Of a DNA stretch of 64,000 nt, positions 1 to 8,584 are shown one piece after another (position 1 is the first letter of the stretch; each line of letters starts with the position of its first letter). The notes under the pieces are model-generated. The model did no database searches and had not been told where the DNA came from. It saw only the letters and a program-made list of their open reading frames with translations. The stretch spans positions 1,984,001-2,048,000 of the forward strand of contig CAWGOT010000003.1 of the NCBI GenBank assembly GCA_963824275.1. The letters run 5' to 3'. The position numbers were made by a program, and so were the translations under genes. Origin of the DNA: JANXQG01 sp963824275 (GTDB lineage: Bacteria > Planctomycetota > Planctomycetia > Pirellulales > Thermoguttaceae).

Positions 1-1
1 G

Positions 2-613
2 CCGACGGTGGAAGACACGGTCTCGGCCGCCTTTCATTGGCTGCAACACCTGGCGGCCGAAAATCCGCAATGCCAGATTCATTACCTGCTAGGCAATCAT
101 GACTACTGCCAGCCCTTCCTGGAATTCTTGGAACAGCATGCACATCTCATTCCAAACTTCGCCTGGCATCACTTCTATCTCCGTCTGGGGCCGAATATCT
201 TCCTCCACGGCGACGCGGTCGAAAAAAAAGAGACGACGCACGAAAAGCTGCTGAAGTATCGTTCCCATTGGCTGCACAAGCCGATGGCCGGCAAGTTCAG
301 CCGGGGGGCATACGCCGTGGTCCATCGCGCACGATTGCACAAGCCCTTGGCCTTTTTTCTGCACCGCAAGCGCCGCGTGGCGCGGCGAATCTTGAGCTAC
401 CTCGAACATCTGGGGGAGCAGCCGGAGACGGGGGTGCGGCACGTCTATTTCGGGCACATTCACCGCCGCATGTTCAATTATCGTTATCGCGGGGTGACCT
501 TTCACAACTGCGGCGCGCCGATTGCTGGGCTGCGATTTCGCATTCTCGAAGGGAGTTACGACGGCAGCCAGCCGATTCACGACAGCCACCCGACGGGCGC
601 AGTGAGGCGGTAA
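2..613 (+). CDS. Calcineurin-like metallophosphoesterase, 5'-truncated by window edge
   Basis: The open frame enters from the left edge, so the N-terminus with the usual D-x-H metal motif lies outside. Counting from the Met at base 8, the remaining part shows GNHD at residues 29-32, LHGD at 66-69 and GHIH at 149-152. These are the Asn/His and GHxH ligands that hold the two metals in calcineurin-type phosphoesterases. A strongly basic helical stretch lies at residues 100-127. The layout resembles the LpxH/UDP-diacylglucosamine pyrophosphatase group, but the substrate cannot be settled from this fragment. The stop is TAA at 611-613, followed at once by 7-bp tandem repeats. Confidence 0.8.
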   Translation, partial: PTVEDTVSAAFHWLQHLAAENPQCQIHYLLGNHDYCQPFLEFLEQHAHLIPNFAWHHFYLRLGPNIFLHGDAVEKKETTHEKLLKYRSHWLHKPMAGKFSRGAYAVVHRARLHKPLAFFLHRKRRVARRILSYLEHLGEQPETGVRHVYFGHIHRRMFNYRYRGVTFHNCGAPIAGLRFRILEGSYDGSQPIHDSHPTGAVRR

Positions 614-1009
614 GAAATCCGAGAGCCGAAATCCGAAATCCGAAATCCGAAATCCGAAACAAATCCGAAATTCAAAGGAAAGAAAAGAAAGAAAGCAAAG
701 AAGAAAGACAAACCCCCCATTTCGAATTTTTCCTTTGTGTTTTTTGTGTTTTGAACATTTCCCATTTGGATTTCGGATTTGTTTCGAATTTCGGATTTCG
801 GATTTCGAATTTTTCCTTTGTGTTTTGAACATTTCCCATTTGGATTTCGAATTTGTTTCGGATTTCGAATTTCGGATTTCGAATTTTTCTTTCCCTTACG
901 GCTTTCCAGGCAACTCGGCCCACCCTGCCCCCTGGAAAACTGGCCCTGCGGTCGCTATGCTGATAGGACCAAATTCGTAAAACCATCTCCTTCCAGGAAA
1001 TACGCATCC
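614..1009. repeat. Intergenic 7-bp tandem repeats and a duplicated T-rich block
   Basis: No gene is supported here. Bases 617-660 are runs of a heptamer (AATCCGA phase). Bases 721-890 hold the complementary heptamer phase (ATTTCGG/ATTTCGA) inside a roughly 75-bp direct duplication: the block CCTTTGTGTTTT...GAACATTTCCC...GGATTTCG occurs at about 732-814 and again at about 815-888. The first part is purine-rich and the second part pyrimidine-rich, so the two can pair. The 120 bases before hisI contain an AGGA about 11 bases upstream of its ATG. Confidence 0.85.
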
Positions 1010-1411
1010 ATGTCCGAATCCACCACCCCCGCCGCCGGGCCGGACTTTCGTCGCGGCGAAGGGCTCCTGCCGGCCATCGCCCAGGACTTCCAGACGGGCC
1101 AGGTCCTCATGATGGCCTATATGAACGCCGAGAGCTATGCCGAGACCGTAGCCACAAACCGCGCGGTTTATTTCAGTCGCAGCCGGAAAAAGCTCTGGCG
1201 CAAGGGCGAGGAAAGCGGCAACGTGCAGATCGTCAAATCGATCTACGTCGATTGCGATCGGGACACCATCCTCCTGAAAGTCGAGCAGCTCGGCGGGGCC
1301 GCTTGTCACGAAGGCTACACCACCTGTTTCTTCCGTCGCGTGACGCCGGACGGTCTCCAGATCGAAGGCCAGCGGGTCTTCGATCCAGAAAAGGTGTATG
1401 GTAAAAAGTGA
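1010..1411 (+). CDS. hisI: Phosphoribosyl-AMP cyclohydrolase (histidine biosynthesis)
   Basis: A 133-residue protein of normal family length. HisI opens the purine ring of phosphoribosyl-AMP, the third step of histidine synthesis, in the cytoplasm with Zn and Mg. Visible motifs are the Mg-binding D81-C-D83-R-D85 cluster and the zinc cysteines in C99-H-E-G-Y-T-T-C106. The start at 1010 is chosen because residues before it are translated repeat DNA, while homologous sequence begins soon after; AGGA lies at 995-998. hisG follows after 79 bases, so the two probably share a transcript. This is the single-domain form, with no HisE fused to it. Confidence 0.93.
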   Translation: MSESTTPAAGPDFRRGEGLLPAIAQDFQTGQVLMMAYMNAESYAETVATNRAVYFSRSRKKLWRKGEESGNVQIVKSIYVDCDRDTILLKVEQLGGAACHEGYTTCFFRRVTPDGLQIEGQRVFDPEKVYGKK

Positions 1412-1490
1412 GAATAAAGTGCTTAGCTCTAAGCTCTAAGCTCTTCGCCGCATTTTCAGATCTCAAATCTCAAATCTCAAATCCCTCCCC
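1412..1490. repeat. Two short 7-bp-period tandem repeats between hisI and hisG
   Basis: The spacer holds two different heptamer series: GCTCTAA about three times near 1426-1442, and TCTCAAA three times near 1461-1483. Both have the same 7-bp period as the repeats upstream of hisI and near 61.8 kb, though the words differ. Confidence 0.75.
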
Positions 1491-2364
1491 ATGTCCACCA
1501 TCCTCAAACTCGGAATCCCGGCCGGCAGCCTGCAAGAGGCGACCGGGGAGTTGTTTCGCCGCGCGGGCTACAAGATCACGTTCAGCGCCCGGAGCTACTA
1601 CCCCGCGATCGACGATGACGAGATCGAATGCCTCCTGATCCGCGCCAGGAGATGTCGCGCTACGTGGAAGACGGCGTGCTGGACGCCGGCCTGACCGGCT
1701 ACGATTGGATCATGGAAAACAACTCCAACGTCCACGAGGTGGCGGAGCTGGTCTTCTCCAAGGTCAGCCGCCGCCCTGTCCGCTGGGTGCTCTGCGTGCC
1801 GGAGAATTCTTCGATCAAGAGCGTCAAGGACCTTCAGGGCAAGCGGATCGCCACCGAAGTCGTGGGCCTCACCAGCCGCTATTTACAGAAGCACGGCGTG
1901 ACGGCCAAGGTCGAGTTCAGTTGGGGCGCCACGGAGGTCAAACCGCCCAAGCTGGCCGACGCCATCGTCGAGGTCACGGAAACCGGCAGCTCGCTGAGGG
2001 CCAACAACCTGCGGATCCTCGAAGAAATCTGCCAGAGCACGACCCGCTTCATCGCCAACCACGTGGCTTATGCCGACCCCTGGAAAAAGCAGAAGATCGA
2101 CGACATCGTGATGATGCTCCGCGGCGCGATGGCAGCGGAGGGCAAGGTCGGCCTGATGATGAACGTGCCCCGCGAGAAGCTCAAGCAGGTGCTGACGCTC
2201 CTGCCCGCCTTGCAGCAGCCGACCGTTTCCAACCTGGCCGACGAGCAATGGGTCGCCGTGAACACGATCGTCGACGAAGCGGTGGTCCGCAAGATCATCC
2301 CCCGCCTGAAGGCCGCCGGCAGCGGGGAATCGTCGAGTATCCGCTCAGTAAAATCATCGATTGA
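1491..2364 (+). CDS. hisG: ATP phosphoribosyltransferase, long form; two frame breaks
   Basis: HisG condenses ATP with PRPP, the first step of histidine synthesis. The N-terminal lobe runs from ATG 1491 (LKLGIPAGSLQEAT) to about 1650. There the frame must jump so that IECLLIRA joins QEMSRYVEDGVLDAGLTGYD; one C is missing in the run near 1645. The next frame carries the PRPP loop (VEVTETGSSLRAN) and the C-terminal ACT-like regulatory domain. A second one-base break near 2320-2328 restores the typical ending GIVEYPLSKIID and the TGA at 2362-2364. About 291 residues are expected, which matches the long, hexameric, His-inhibited form. Residues are conserved across both breaks, so these look like sequence errors rather than decay. 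Confidence 0.88.
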
Positions 2365-2425
2365 GGGCTCGAACATGTTTGAAGAAGAAAGCCGCGACAC
2401 TTACGGTTCTGGAAAGGACACGAAC

Positions 2426-2902
2426 ATGGGCGCTGAAGAACGACTGGCCGCAAAACTCTCCGAGCTGAAGACCCTCCTGCCGCCGCCCCCGGACCCCAAG
2501 GGCGTCTATCGGCCCTTGGTGATCGTCGGCAACCTGGTCTACCTCTCCGGGCACTTGCCGGTGCGGCCGTCGGGCGAATTGGTGACCGGCCGGCTCGGCG
2601 CCGAAGTGACGATCGAGGCCGGCTACGAAGCGGCACGGCTGGCAGGGCTGGGAATCTTGGCGTCGCTGCGCAAGCAGTTCGGCACGCTCGATCGCATCCG
2701 CCGCGTGGTGAAGATCCTGGGCGTAGTCAACAGCACCCCGGAATTCACGCATCTTCCCGCGGTGATCAACGGCTGCAGCGAGCTCTTCGGCCAGATTTTC
2801 GGCGCGGAGGCCGGCATCGGCGCCCGCAGCGCCCTTGCCGCGCCCACCCTTCCGCTGGGTGTCGCCGTGGAAATCGAGGCGATCTTCGAACTCGAGGCCT
2901 AA
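2426..2902 (+). CDS. RidA/YjgF-family protein (possible enamine/imine deaminase)
   Basis: A 158-residue Rid-family protein. Family features are LVYLSGHLP near residue 35, the RVVKILGVVNSTPEF strand, and the closing block GIGARSA...LPLGVAVEIEAIFEL, where the Arg of GARSA corresponds to the residue that binds the substrate carboxylate in RidA. It is nearer the longer approximately 150-residue subgroup than E. coli RidA (128 residues). ATG 2426 is preferred because GGAAAGGA lies at 2411-2418; an in-frame ATG at 2375 lacks a clear site. RidA clears reactive enamines made by PLP enzymes; the exact substrate of this subgroup is unknown. Position after hisG suggests cotranscription. Confidence 0.85.
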   Translation: MGAEERLAAKLSELKTLLPPPPDPKGVYRPLVIVGNLVYLSGHLPVRPSGELVTGRLGAEVTIEAGYEAARLAGLGILASLRKQFGTLDRIRRVVKILGVVNSTPEFTHLPAVINGCSELFGQIFGAEAGIGARSALAAPTLPLGVAVEIEAIFELEA

Positions 2903-3359
2903 GTGGTCCGTTTCACGACTATACTTCGCGCGGTTGAATCTGATACCAGCCCGACGGGGCACCCTCCGGGTCAGCGAGGATCCTAACCCGTTACCTCGCT
3001 TGCGCTTCGGGCTAGTATGAAATGGCCCATTTGAAACCGTTCAGAGCATAACTTCAGGGATACGTTCGTAGGGTGGGACCCGGGCACCATGTACCCATGG
3101 TCGGCTTGCGAGCGCCGGCCCACCAAACGCCGTGAATGGTGGGCCGGCGCTCGCAAGCTCGCTGGTCCCACCCTACGAAGGGCGAAAAAATCGGCGGGCA
3201 ATGCTGGAATTTCCCTTGACCCCGCGTTAACATGGGCGGAGTTGCCGCTTGGCGCGTGTCCAAGCGCCTGTCTTCATGGGGTAAGAACCTGCCGGAGAAC
3301 CCATACAGGGGCTCGTCGCCCCAGGTCCGGCCTGGTTCTCGGGATCTAAGGAGAAACGT
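2903..3359. other. Gene-free spacer with two palindromic repeat types
   Basis: No coding sequence is supported over these 457 bases. A short inverted repeat (AGCGAGG at 2973-2979, CCTCGCT at 2994-3000) sits in a block ending in GCGCTTCGGGCTAGT. A large hairpin element occupies 3067-3177. The last bases before the GH2 gene contain its AAGGAG ribosome site at 3348-3353. Confidence 0.7.
3067..3177. repeat. 111-bp hairpin (REP/MITE-like) element
   Basis: The outer arms 3067-3080 and 3164-3177 are exact inverted copies (CGTAGGGTGGGACC). The inner arms 3104-3125 and 3137-3158 are a perfect 22-nt inverted repeat around an 11-nt loop. It shares its GTAGGGTGGG/CCCACCCTAC ends with the element at 24280-24366. 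Confidence 0.9.
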
Positions 3360-5708
3360 ATGCGAAGTTCCAAGTTCCGCGCTGTTTCGTTGTTCGCGAT
3401 CTTCTTTCTGGTTGCCGGGAATGTCCACGCAACGCCGACGGAGCGTCTCGAGGCCAAGTATCTCAAGAGCCGCATCAAACTGCGGATCGATGAAGACTGG
3501 AAGGTGCAGACCGGAAATGTCTCCGGGGCGGAGGCCATCGCCTTCGACGACGCTCGATGGTCCACGGTCAACGTCCCGCATGACATGAGCATCACGCTCT
3601 TGAGCACCAAGAACAGCGACCCCGGCGCCCTCGGCTGGTACCGCAAGCACTTCACGCTTCCTCCCGGGTTCGCGGGGAAGAAGGTCATCGTGCAGTTCGA
3701 CGGCGTCTATCATGATTCCAAGATTTACTTGAACGGCACGCAGGTCGGCAGCCAGCGGTTCGGCTACGTCAGCTTCTGCTGCGACTTGACGCCGTACCTC
3801 AATCCCACGGGCGACAACGTGCTCGCCGTCTTCGTCGACAACGTGACGAGCCGCCGTTCGCATTTCTATTCCGGCACCGGCATCTATCGCAACGTGTGGC
3901 TCATCGCCACCGATCAGGTCTACATCAAGAACTGGGGGCCCGCCGTGACCACGCCCACGGTTGCAGCGGCCCAATCGCAGATCAAGGTCCAGACCGAGGT
4001 CGTCAACGATCTCGATACCGCCCAGACGCGCACCGTGGAAGCGACGATTTACGACGAAGGCGGCAACGCCCTGCAGACAGTCTCCACGCCGGTTACCGTC
4101 AAGCCGAAAAGCACGGAGACCTGCCTGCAGACGCTGTTGCTTTCCCCCTGCAAACTCTGGTCGCCGTCGACCCCCGTGCGCTACTATGCCTATACCAGGA
4201 TCCTCAAGGACAAGACCCCGACCGACGACTACATCAGCCCCTTCGGCATTCGCGAGGTCAAGGTCTCGGCCGCCACCGGTCTGACCATCAACGGCGCTCC
4301 GTACAAGTTGAAGGGCGTGTGCGTCCATCACACGCTGATCCCGGCCGGGGCCGCCGTGCCGGACGCCATGTGGGAGCGGATCATCAAGGAACTGCTGGCC
4401 TCCGGATGCACCTCCATCCGCACGTCGCATAATCCGCAAAGCCCGGAGTTCTATGACTATTGCGACCAGTTGGGCATGATGGTCATGGACGAATGGTGCG
4501 ACAAGTGGTCGCGGACCAATGCCGGTTCCTTCTATGCCGATTTCGACAAGGTCTGGCAGAAGGACCTGACCTCGTTCATCGAGCGCGACCGGAACCACCC
4601 CAGCATCGTGATCTGGAGCCTGGGCAACGAGGTGGCGGCGGAAGGCAAAGTGCCGCAGTATATTTTCGACTCCCTGAAATACCTGGCTCCATTCGCCAAG
4701 AAGCTCGACAACACCCGCCCCTACACGCATGCCTGCGTTTCGGGCTGGAGCGACGCCCCCGGCCTGGCCAGGCTGGCCGAGGTCGAAGACGTGGTGGGCG
4801 TGAACTACCAGGACTTCCTCTTCGGCGGCATTCACAAGAGTAATCCGAATGCCGTGATTTGCGGCACCGAACAAGACCCCTACCTGGCCCGCAGCAGCAA
4901 AGCCCCGACGTGGTATGAGGTGCGGAACGCCCCCTATGTCATCGGGCATCATCTATGGACGGGCGTCGATTATTTGGGCGAGTCCCGCAACAGCCTGGGC
5001 GGCACGAGCGGCTTCCTGGATAATTGCGGTTTCCGCAAAGCGTGGTTCTACTTCCAGCAAAGCCAATGGAGCAATGCGCCCATGGTGCATGTCGCGATCG
5101 GCAACGGCTCGGCAAACCGCGATCTGACCGAGAATTGGAACCAAAGCGGACCGGTCAGCGTAGTGACCTATACGAATTGCGATACCGTCGATCTGTACGT
5201 CAATGCGACGAAGATCGGCAGCAAGAAATCGAGCGATTTCGCCAGGAACGGGATCATGCAATGGACGAATGTCCCGTGGGAGGCCGGAACCATCAAGGCC
5301 ATCGGCATGAAAGGGGGCAAGGAAGCGGCCACGGACAGCATCAAGACCGCGGGCCCGCCCGCGAAGGTCGTGCTCAAGCCCGATCGCACCACGCTGTATG
5401 CCGACGGAAACGACGTTTCCTGCATCGAAGTCGACATCCTCGATGCGGACGACAACCCCGTCTTCACCGCCGGCAATACGGTCCAGTTCACGATGACCGG
5501 TGCGGGCCGCAGCATTGGCATCGCCAGCGGCGACTTCTCCAGCAATGAACCGCTCAAGGCCGCCAGCCGCAAGGCGTACCATGGGAAAGCGCTGATCGTC
5601 ATTCAATCGACGCCGGCTCCCGGAACGATCAACGTCAGCGTCCGCTCGGCGGGTTTGACCCCGGCCAGCCTGAAGCTGACTACCCAAGCGCAGACAGCCT
5701 CGAAATAG
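3360..5708 (+). CDS. Secreted glycoside hydrolase family 2 protein (beta-galactosidase-like)
   Basis: A 782-residue enzyme with a signal peptide (cleavage after about Ala24). The order is a jelly-roll sugar-binding domain (about 40-190, with WYRKHFTLP and GTGIYRNVWL), an Ig-like sandwich (about 190-310), a TIM barrel (about 310-590), and C-terminal DUF4982/Ig-like domains. The acid/base Glu is E424 in WSLGNE. The expected nucleophile is E504 in CGTEQ; the usual S-S-E context is altered but Glu is present. SHNPQSPEFYDYCDQLG matches the GH2 barrel. It likely releases beta-linked galactose or similar residues outside the cytoplasm. A strong AAGGAG sits 6 bases before the ATG. It is a single-gene unit; substrate specificity is not determinable. 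Confidence 0.9.
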   Translation: MRSSKFRAVSLFAIFFLVAGNVHATPTERLEAKYLKSRIKLRIDEDWKVQTGNVSGAEAIAFDDARWSTVNVPHDMSITLLSTKNSDPGALGWYRKHFTLPPGFAGKKVIVQFDGVYHDSKIYLNGTQVGSQRFGYVSFCCDLTPYLNPTGDNVLAVFVDNVTSRRSHFYSGTGIYRNVWLIATDQVYIKNWGPAVTTPTVAAAQSQIKVQTEVVNDLDTAQTRTVEATIYDEGGNALQTVSTPVTVKPKSTETCLQTLLLSPCKLWSPSTPVRYYAYTRILKDKTPTDDYISPFGIREVKVSAATGLTINGAPYKLKGVCVHHTLIPAGAAVPDAMWERIIKELLASGCTSIRTSHNPQSPEFYDYCDQLGMMVMDEWCDKWSRTNAGSFYADFDKVWQKDLTSFIERDRNHPSIVIWSLGNEVAAEGKVPQYIFDSLKYLAPFAKKLDNTRPYTHACVSGWSDAPGLARLAEVEDVVGVNYQDFLFGGIHKSNPNAVICGTEQDPYLARSSKAPTWYEVRNAPYVIGHHLWTGVDYLGESRNSLGGTSGFLDNCGFRKAWFYFQQSQWSNAPMVHVAIGNGSANRDLTENWNQSGPVSVVTYTNCDTVDLYVNATKIGSKKSSDFARNGIMQWTNVPWEAGTIKAIGMKGGKEAATDSIKTAGPPAKVVLKPDRTTLYADGNDVSCIEVDILDADDNPVFTAGNTVQFTMTGAGRSIGIASGDFSSNEPLKAASRKAYHGKALIVIQSTPAPGTINVSVRSAGLTPASLKLTTQAQTASK

Positions 5709-5826
5709 GCTGCACGGGAAACGAGGTGGGCCGGGAGTCCTGATTGGTCGCGGCAAATGGGCCTAAACTCCGGGGCTCTCGTAGAGTAGAATGATGTGTT
5801 CCTGCCTTACGTCCGGAAAGACCATC

Positions 5827-6970
5827 ATGCTGACCCTCCTCAACCCACCTCGACCAGCCAACCCCTTGCAGCCCTATAAGGAACTGAGAGGCGATCTGCT
5901 CACCGCGCGGATCCAGCAGGTCCGCGCCGCGATGGGGCGGCGGCTCCTGATCCTGGGGCATCATTACCAGCAAGACGAAGTGATCGCCCTGGCCGACCTC
6001 CGCGGCGACAGTTACCAACTCAGCGCGCTGGCGGCGGCCGAAGAGGAATGCCGCGCGATCGCCTTCTGCGGCGTGCATTTCATGGCCGAGACGGCCGAAC
6101 GTCCTGGCCAATCGCCCCGAGCAAGTCGAGCGCCGCGGCGGCCAGCGCGTGACGGTCGTCCTGCCCGACCTGAAGGCCGGCTGCTCGATGGCCGACATGG
6201 CCGCCATCGAACAGGTCGAGGACTGCTGGGAGCAACTGGCCGAGACGATCGACGTTGAGGATGTGATGCCGGTCACCTACGTCAACTCGGCGGCCAGCCT
6301 GAAGGCCTTCTGCGGCCGCCACGGCGGGATCGTCTGCACGTCGTCCAATGCCAGGGCCGTGCTGGAATGGTCGTTCCAGCGCCGGCAGCGGGTGCTCTTC
6401 TTCCCCGACCAGCATTTGGGCCGCAACACGGCCTTGAAGATGGGCATTCCGCTGGACGAGATGCCCGTCTGGGACCCGCGCAAGAGCGAACTCGGCGGCA
6501 ACGACCGCGCGGCGATCCGCGGCAGCCGCGTGCTCTTGTGGAAGGGCCATTGCAGCGTCCACCAGATGTTCCAGCCGCAGCACGTGGCCCAGTTCCGCGC
6601 CAAGTACCCCGGCATCAAGATCCTCGTCCATCCCGAGTGCATGATGGAAGTCGTCGAGCAGGCCGACGTCATCGGCTCCACCAACCGCATCATCCAGGCC
6701 GTCGAGCAGGCCCCGCCCGGCAGCCGCTGGGCCATCGGCACGGAACTGCACCTCGTCGAGCGGCTGAAGCACGAGCATCCCGAGCAGGAGATCCATTTCC
6801 TCTCGCCGATGGTCTGCATGTGCGCGACGATGTACCGCATCGACCTGCCGCATCTCTGCTGGTCGCTGGAGAACCTCGCCGCCGGCACGCCGGTGAACGT
6901 CGTGCGGGTCGACGATGAAACGGCCCGCTTCGCCCTGGAGGCCCTGCGAAGGATGCTGGAGGTGAAGTGA
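5827..6970 (+). CDS. nadA: Quinolinate synthase, one frame break
   Basis: NadA condenses iminoaspartate with dihydroxyacetone phosphate to quinolinate (NAD synthesis) using a 4Fe-4S cluster. The first frame carries ILGHHYQQDEV and CGVHFMAETA. An extra A at about 6098 breaks the frame, and the second frame carries LPDLKAGCSMADM, VTYVNSAASLKA, CTSSNA, FPDQHLGRNTA, HPECMMEVV and CMCATMYRIDLPHL. The cluster cysteines are those in CGVHFMAE, HPEC and the final CMC region. ATG 5827 is chosen because GGAAAG ends 6 bases upstream; an in-frame ATG at 5791 would add 12 unsupported residues. Residues match on both sides of the break, favouring a sequence error. Confidence 0.9.
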
Positions 6971-7012
6971 GGCCGGTTAGTCCCTGTAACATAATAACTC
7001 GTGCAGTTGGTG

Positions 7013-7069
7013 GTAGGACGGATTGCCAATCCGTCGTGTTTGCCCGGACGGATTGGCAATCCGTCCTAC
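7013..7069. repeat. 57-bp perfect hairpin element (family GTAGGACGGATTGC)
   Basis: The left arm 7013-7035 and right arm 7047-7069 are exact 23-nt inverted copies around an 11-nt loop. Each arm is itself nearly palindromic (GACGGATTGCCAATCCGTC), so the DNA could fold as a cruciform. It sits between convergent nadA and the ExbD gene and supplies the ExbD stop codon. A close relative lies at 63687-63746. Confidence 0.92.
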
Positions 7070-7569
7070 GGGGATTGGTCAAACTTCTCCGCGCCATCCT
7101 CCATGGCCACCAGGCTCAGCTTGACGAGCTTGCCGGTCTTCGGCAACTTTTGTTCCGTGCAGATCTCGACGACCTTCATGACCTCGTCATAGCGGAGGTT
7201 TTCACTCGACTGGACGACAACCTGCTCGATGGGGCTGCCCGGATCGCTCAACATGGTCGATAGGTTGTTGCGCAAGACATCGAAGTTCTCCGCCGGCAAA
7301 TCGTTGAGGGTCATGCGGTCCAGCCCGCCGCTGGTGGAAAACAAGCCGATCCGCAGCGTGTTGATACCGGCCGGCTGGAGGTGATTGTCTGGCGGCACGT
7401 CGGGCGGGACCCGGGCTATCGCTTGGGCTGGCGGGATGTGCAATTGCACGGCCTTTTCAAGAGGCGCCGGCCGGAAGGTCAGCACGAAAAAGGCGAGCAA
7501 CTGGAAGGCCATGTCCAGCATCGCCGTCACGTTCAGTTCGATGCCCTCCGATGAATGTCGACGAGCCAT
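7066..7569 (-). CDS. ExbD/TolR-family biopolymer transport protein
   Basis: A 167-residue inner-membrane protein. A short cytoplasmic N-terminus is followed by one transmembrane helix (about residues 13-32) holding the essential Asp as D19 in AMLDMAFQLLAFF, then a periplasmic domain. ExbD/TolR proteins work with ExbB/TolQ to turn proton flow into force on an envelope partner. No ExbB/TolQ gene is adjacent here, so the partner must lie elsewhere. The last codons (FDQSP, stop) run into the hairpin element at 7013-7069: the TAG comes from its CCGTAGGAC end. The C-terminus may therefore have been reset by insertion of that element. Confidence 0.88.
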   Translation of the reverse strand: MARRHSSEGIELNVTAMLDMAFQLLAFFVLTFRPAPLEKAVQLHIPPAQAIARVPPDVPPDNHLQPAGINTLRIGLFSTSGGLDRMTLNDLPAENFDVLRNNLSTMLSDPGSPIEQVVVQSSENLRYDEVMKVVEICTEQKLPKTGKLVKLSLVAMEDGAEKFDQSP

Positions 7570-7732
7570 GCCGCGCCACCTCCGCTGTTTGCCCTTCCAT
7601 CAGCAATTCGAGCAAAGCCGCGGCGATTATTCCCTGCGGATATTTCGGCCACGTTGCAATCTCGGGCGTTTTCGGTTCCAATAGGATAAACCCCTTTGCG
7701 ATCCTCACGGATGTATTGGAGCCAATTCTCTC

Positions 7733-8581
7733 GTGTCCAGCCCTGCGGTGCAACCCATCTTGGCGCTGTTGGCCTGCCCGGTCGGCGGCAACCCCATGCA
7801 ATATGTGTTCGAAAAGGCCTTCGCCCACCAGAATCTCGACTGGCGATTCCTCAGCCTGGAGGTTTCGCCGGAAGGGCTGGCCGACGCCGTGCGCGGCATG
7901 AGGGCGATGGGCTTTCGCGGCGGCACGATCGCCGAGCCCCACCGCCGGAGCATTTTTCCGCTGCTGGACGGCGCCAGCGACACGGCCGCGCTGCTGGGCA
8001 GCGTGAACCTCGTCGTGGGTGAAGAGAACCGCCTGCGGGGCGACAACACCGAAGGCCGAGGGCTGGTCGAATCGCTCCGCCGCGTGACCGACCCGGCCGG
8101 CAAGCGATGCCTGATCCTGGATGCGGGCGAACTGGCCGTGGCGGTGGCCGTGGAACTGGCCGCGTCCGCCGCCGCCGAAATCCGCATCGCCGATCCATCG
8201 TCCGAGCGGGCCGCCGCGGCGGCAGGGCTGCTGGCCGGCAAGTTTCCGGCAGCCGTTTCGCCGTTGGTTTGGGAAGGCAGTTTCCTCGTGCCGGAAAACG
8301 TCGACGTGGTAATCCATGCCCTGTCGATCGAGCCGCACGATGCCAAGACGCACCTGCCCGTCGATGCGGCCAGTCTTCGTCCTGAACTGATCGTGGCCGA
8401 TCTGGCGGTCAACAGCGATGAGGCCTGGCTGCTGCACGAGGCGGCCGCGCGGGGCTGCAAGACGATCGACGGCCTCGGCGTCCTGGTCGAGCAGATGGCC
8501 GTTGATTTCCGCCTCTGGACCTTGCTCGATCCCGATCGCCCTCTGATGCGCGAGGCGATCGAAGAGTTTTTGGAACTGTAA
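7733..8581 (+). CDS. Shikimate dehydrogenase-like (AroE-fold) protein with altered active-site residues
   Basis: A 282-residue protein with an AroE-type plan: an N-terminal catalytic domain, a Rossmann domain (CLILDAGELAVAVAVELA near 125-145) and the closing GLGVLVEQ motif. The two catalytic positions differ from AroE. The usual N-V-T-x-P-H-K appears as GGTIAEPHRR (Arg71 for Lys), and N-T-D-G appears as DNTEG (Glu107 for Asp). The nucleotide loop lacks the standard GxGGxx. It may act on another substrate or be inactive. The start is GTG 7733, with GGAG at 7718-7721; no ATG fits. bioD follows after 3 bases, implying one transcript. Confidence 0.75.
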   Translation: MSSPAVQPILALLACPVGGNPMQYVFEKAFAHQNLDWRFLSLEVSPEGLADAVRGMRAMGFRGGTIAEPHRRSIFPLLDGASDTAALLGSVNLVVGEENRLRGDNTEGRGLVESLRRVTDPAGKRCLILDAGELAVAVAVELAASAAAEIRIADPSSERAAAAAGLLAGKFPAAVSPLVWEGSFLVPENVDVVIHALSIEPHDAKTHLPVDAASLRPELIVADLAVNSDEAWLLHEAAARGCKTIDGLGVLVEQMAVDFRLWTLLDPDRPLMREAIEEFLEL

Positions 8582-8584
8582 CCG

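Noticed and set aside
89..832. A 247-codon frame on the - strand over the first gene and the repeats
   Set aside because: Its N-terminal part is translated heptamer repeat (FRISDFGFR) and the rest is antisense to the phosphoesterase.
1628..2902. HisG-RidA fusion protein read as one open frame
   Set aside because: HisG's natural end GIVEYPLSKIID plus TGA at 2362-2364 is present in a neighbouring frame, and RidA has its own ATG with GGAAAGGA. The fusion arises from a one-base error near 2325.
3054..4952. A 632-codon frame on the - strand opposite the GH2 gene
   Set aside because: Codon-shadow of the GH2 gene; no motif, and the sense strand has clear catalytic residues and a strong ribosome site.
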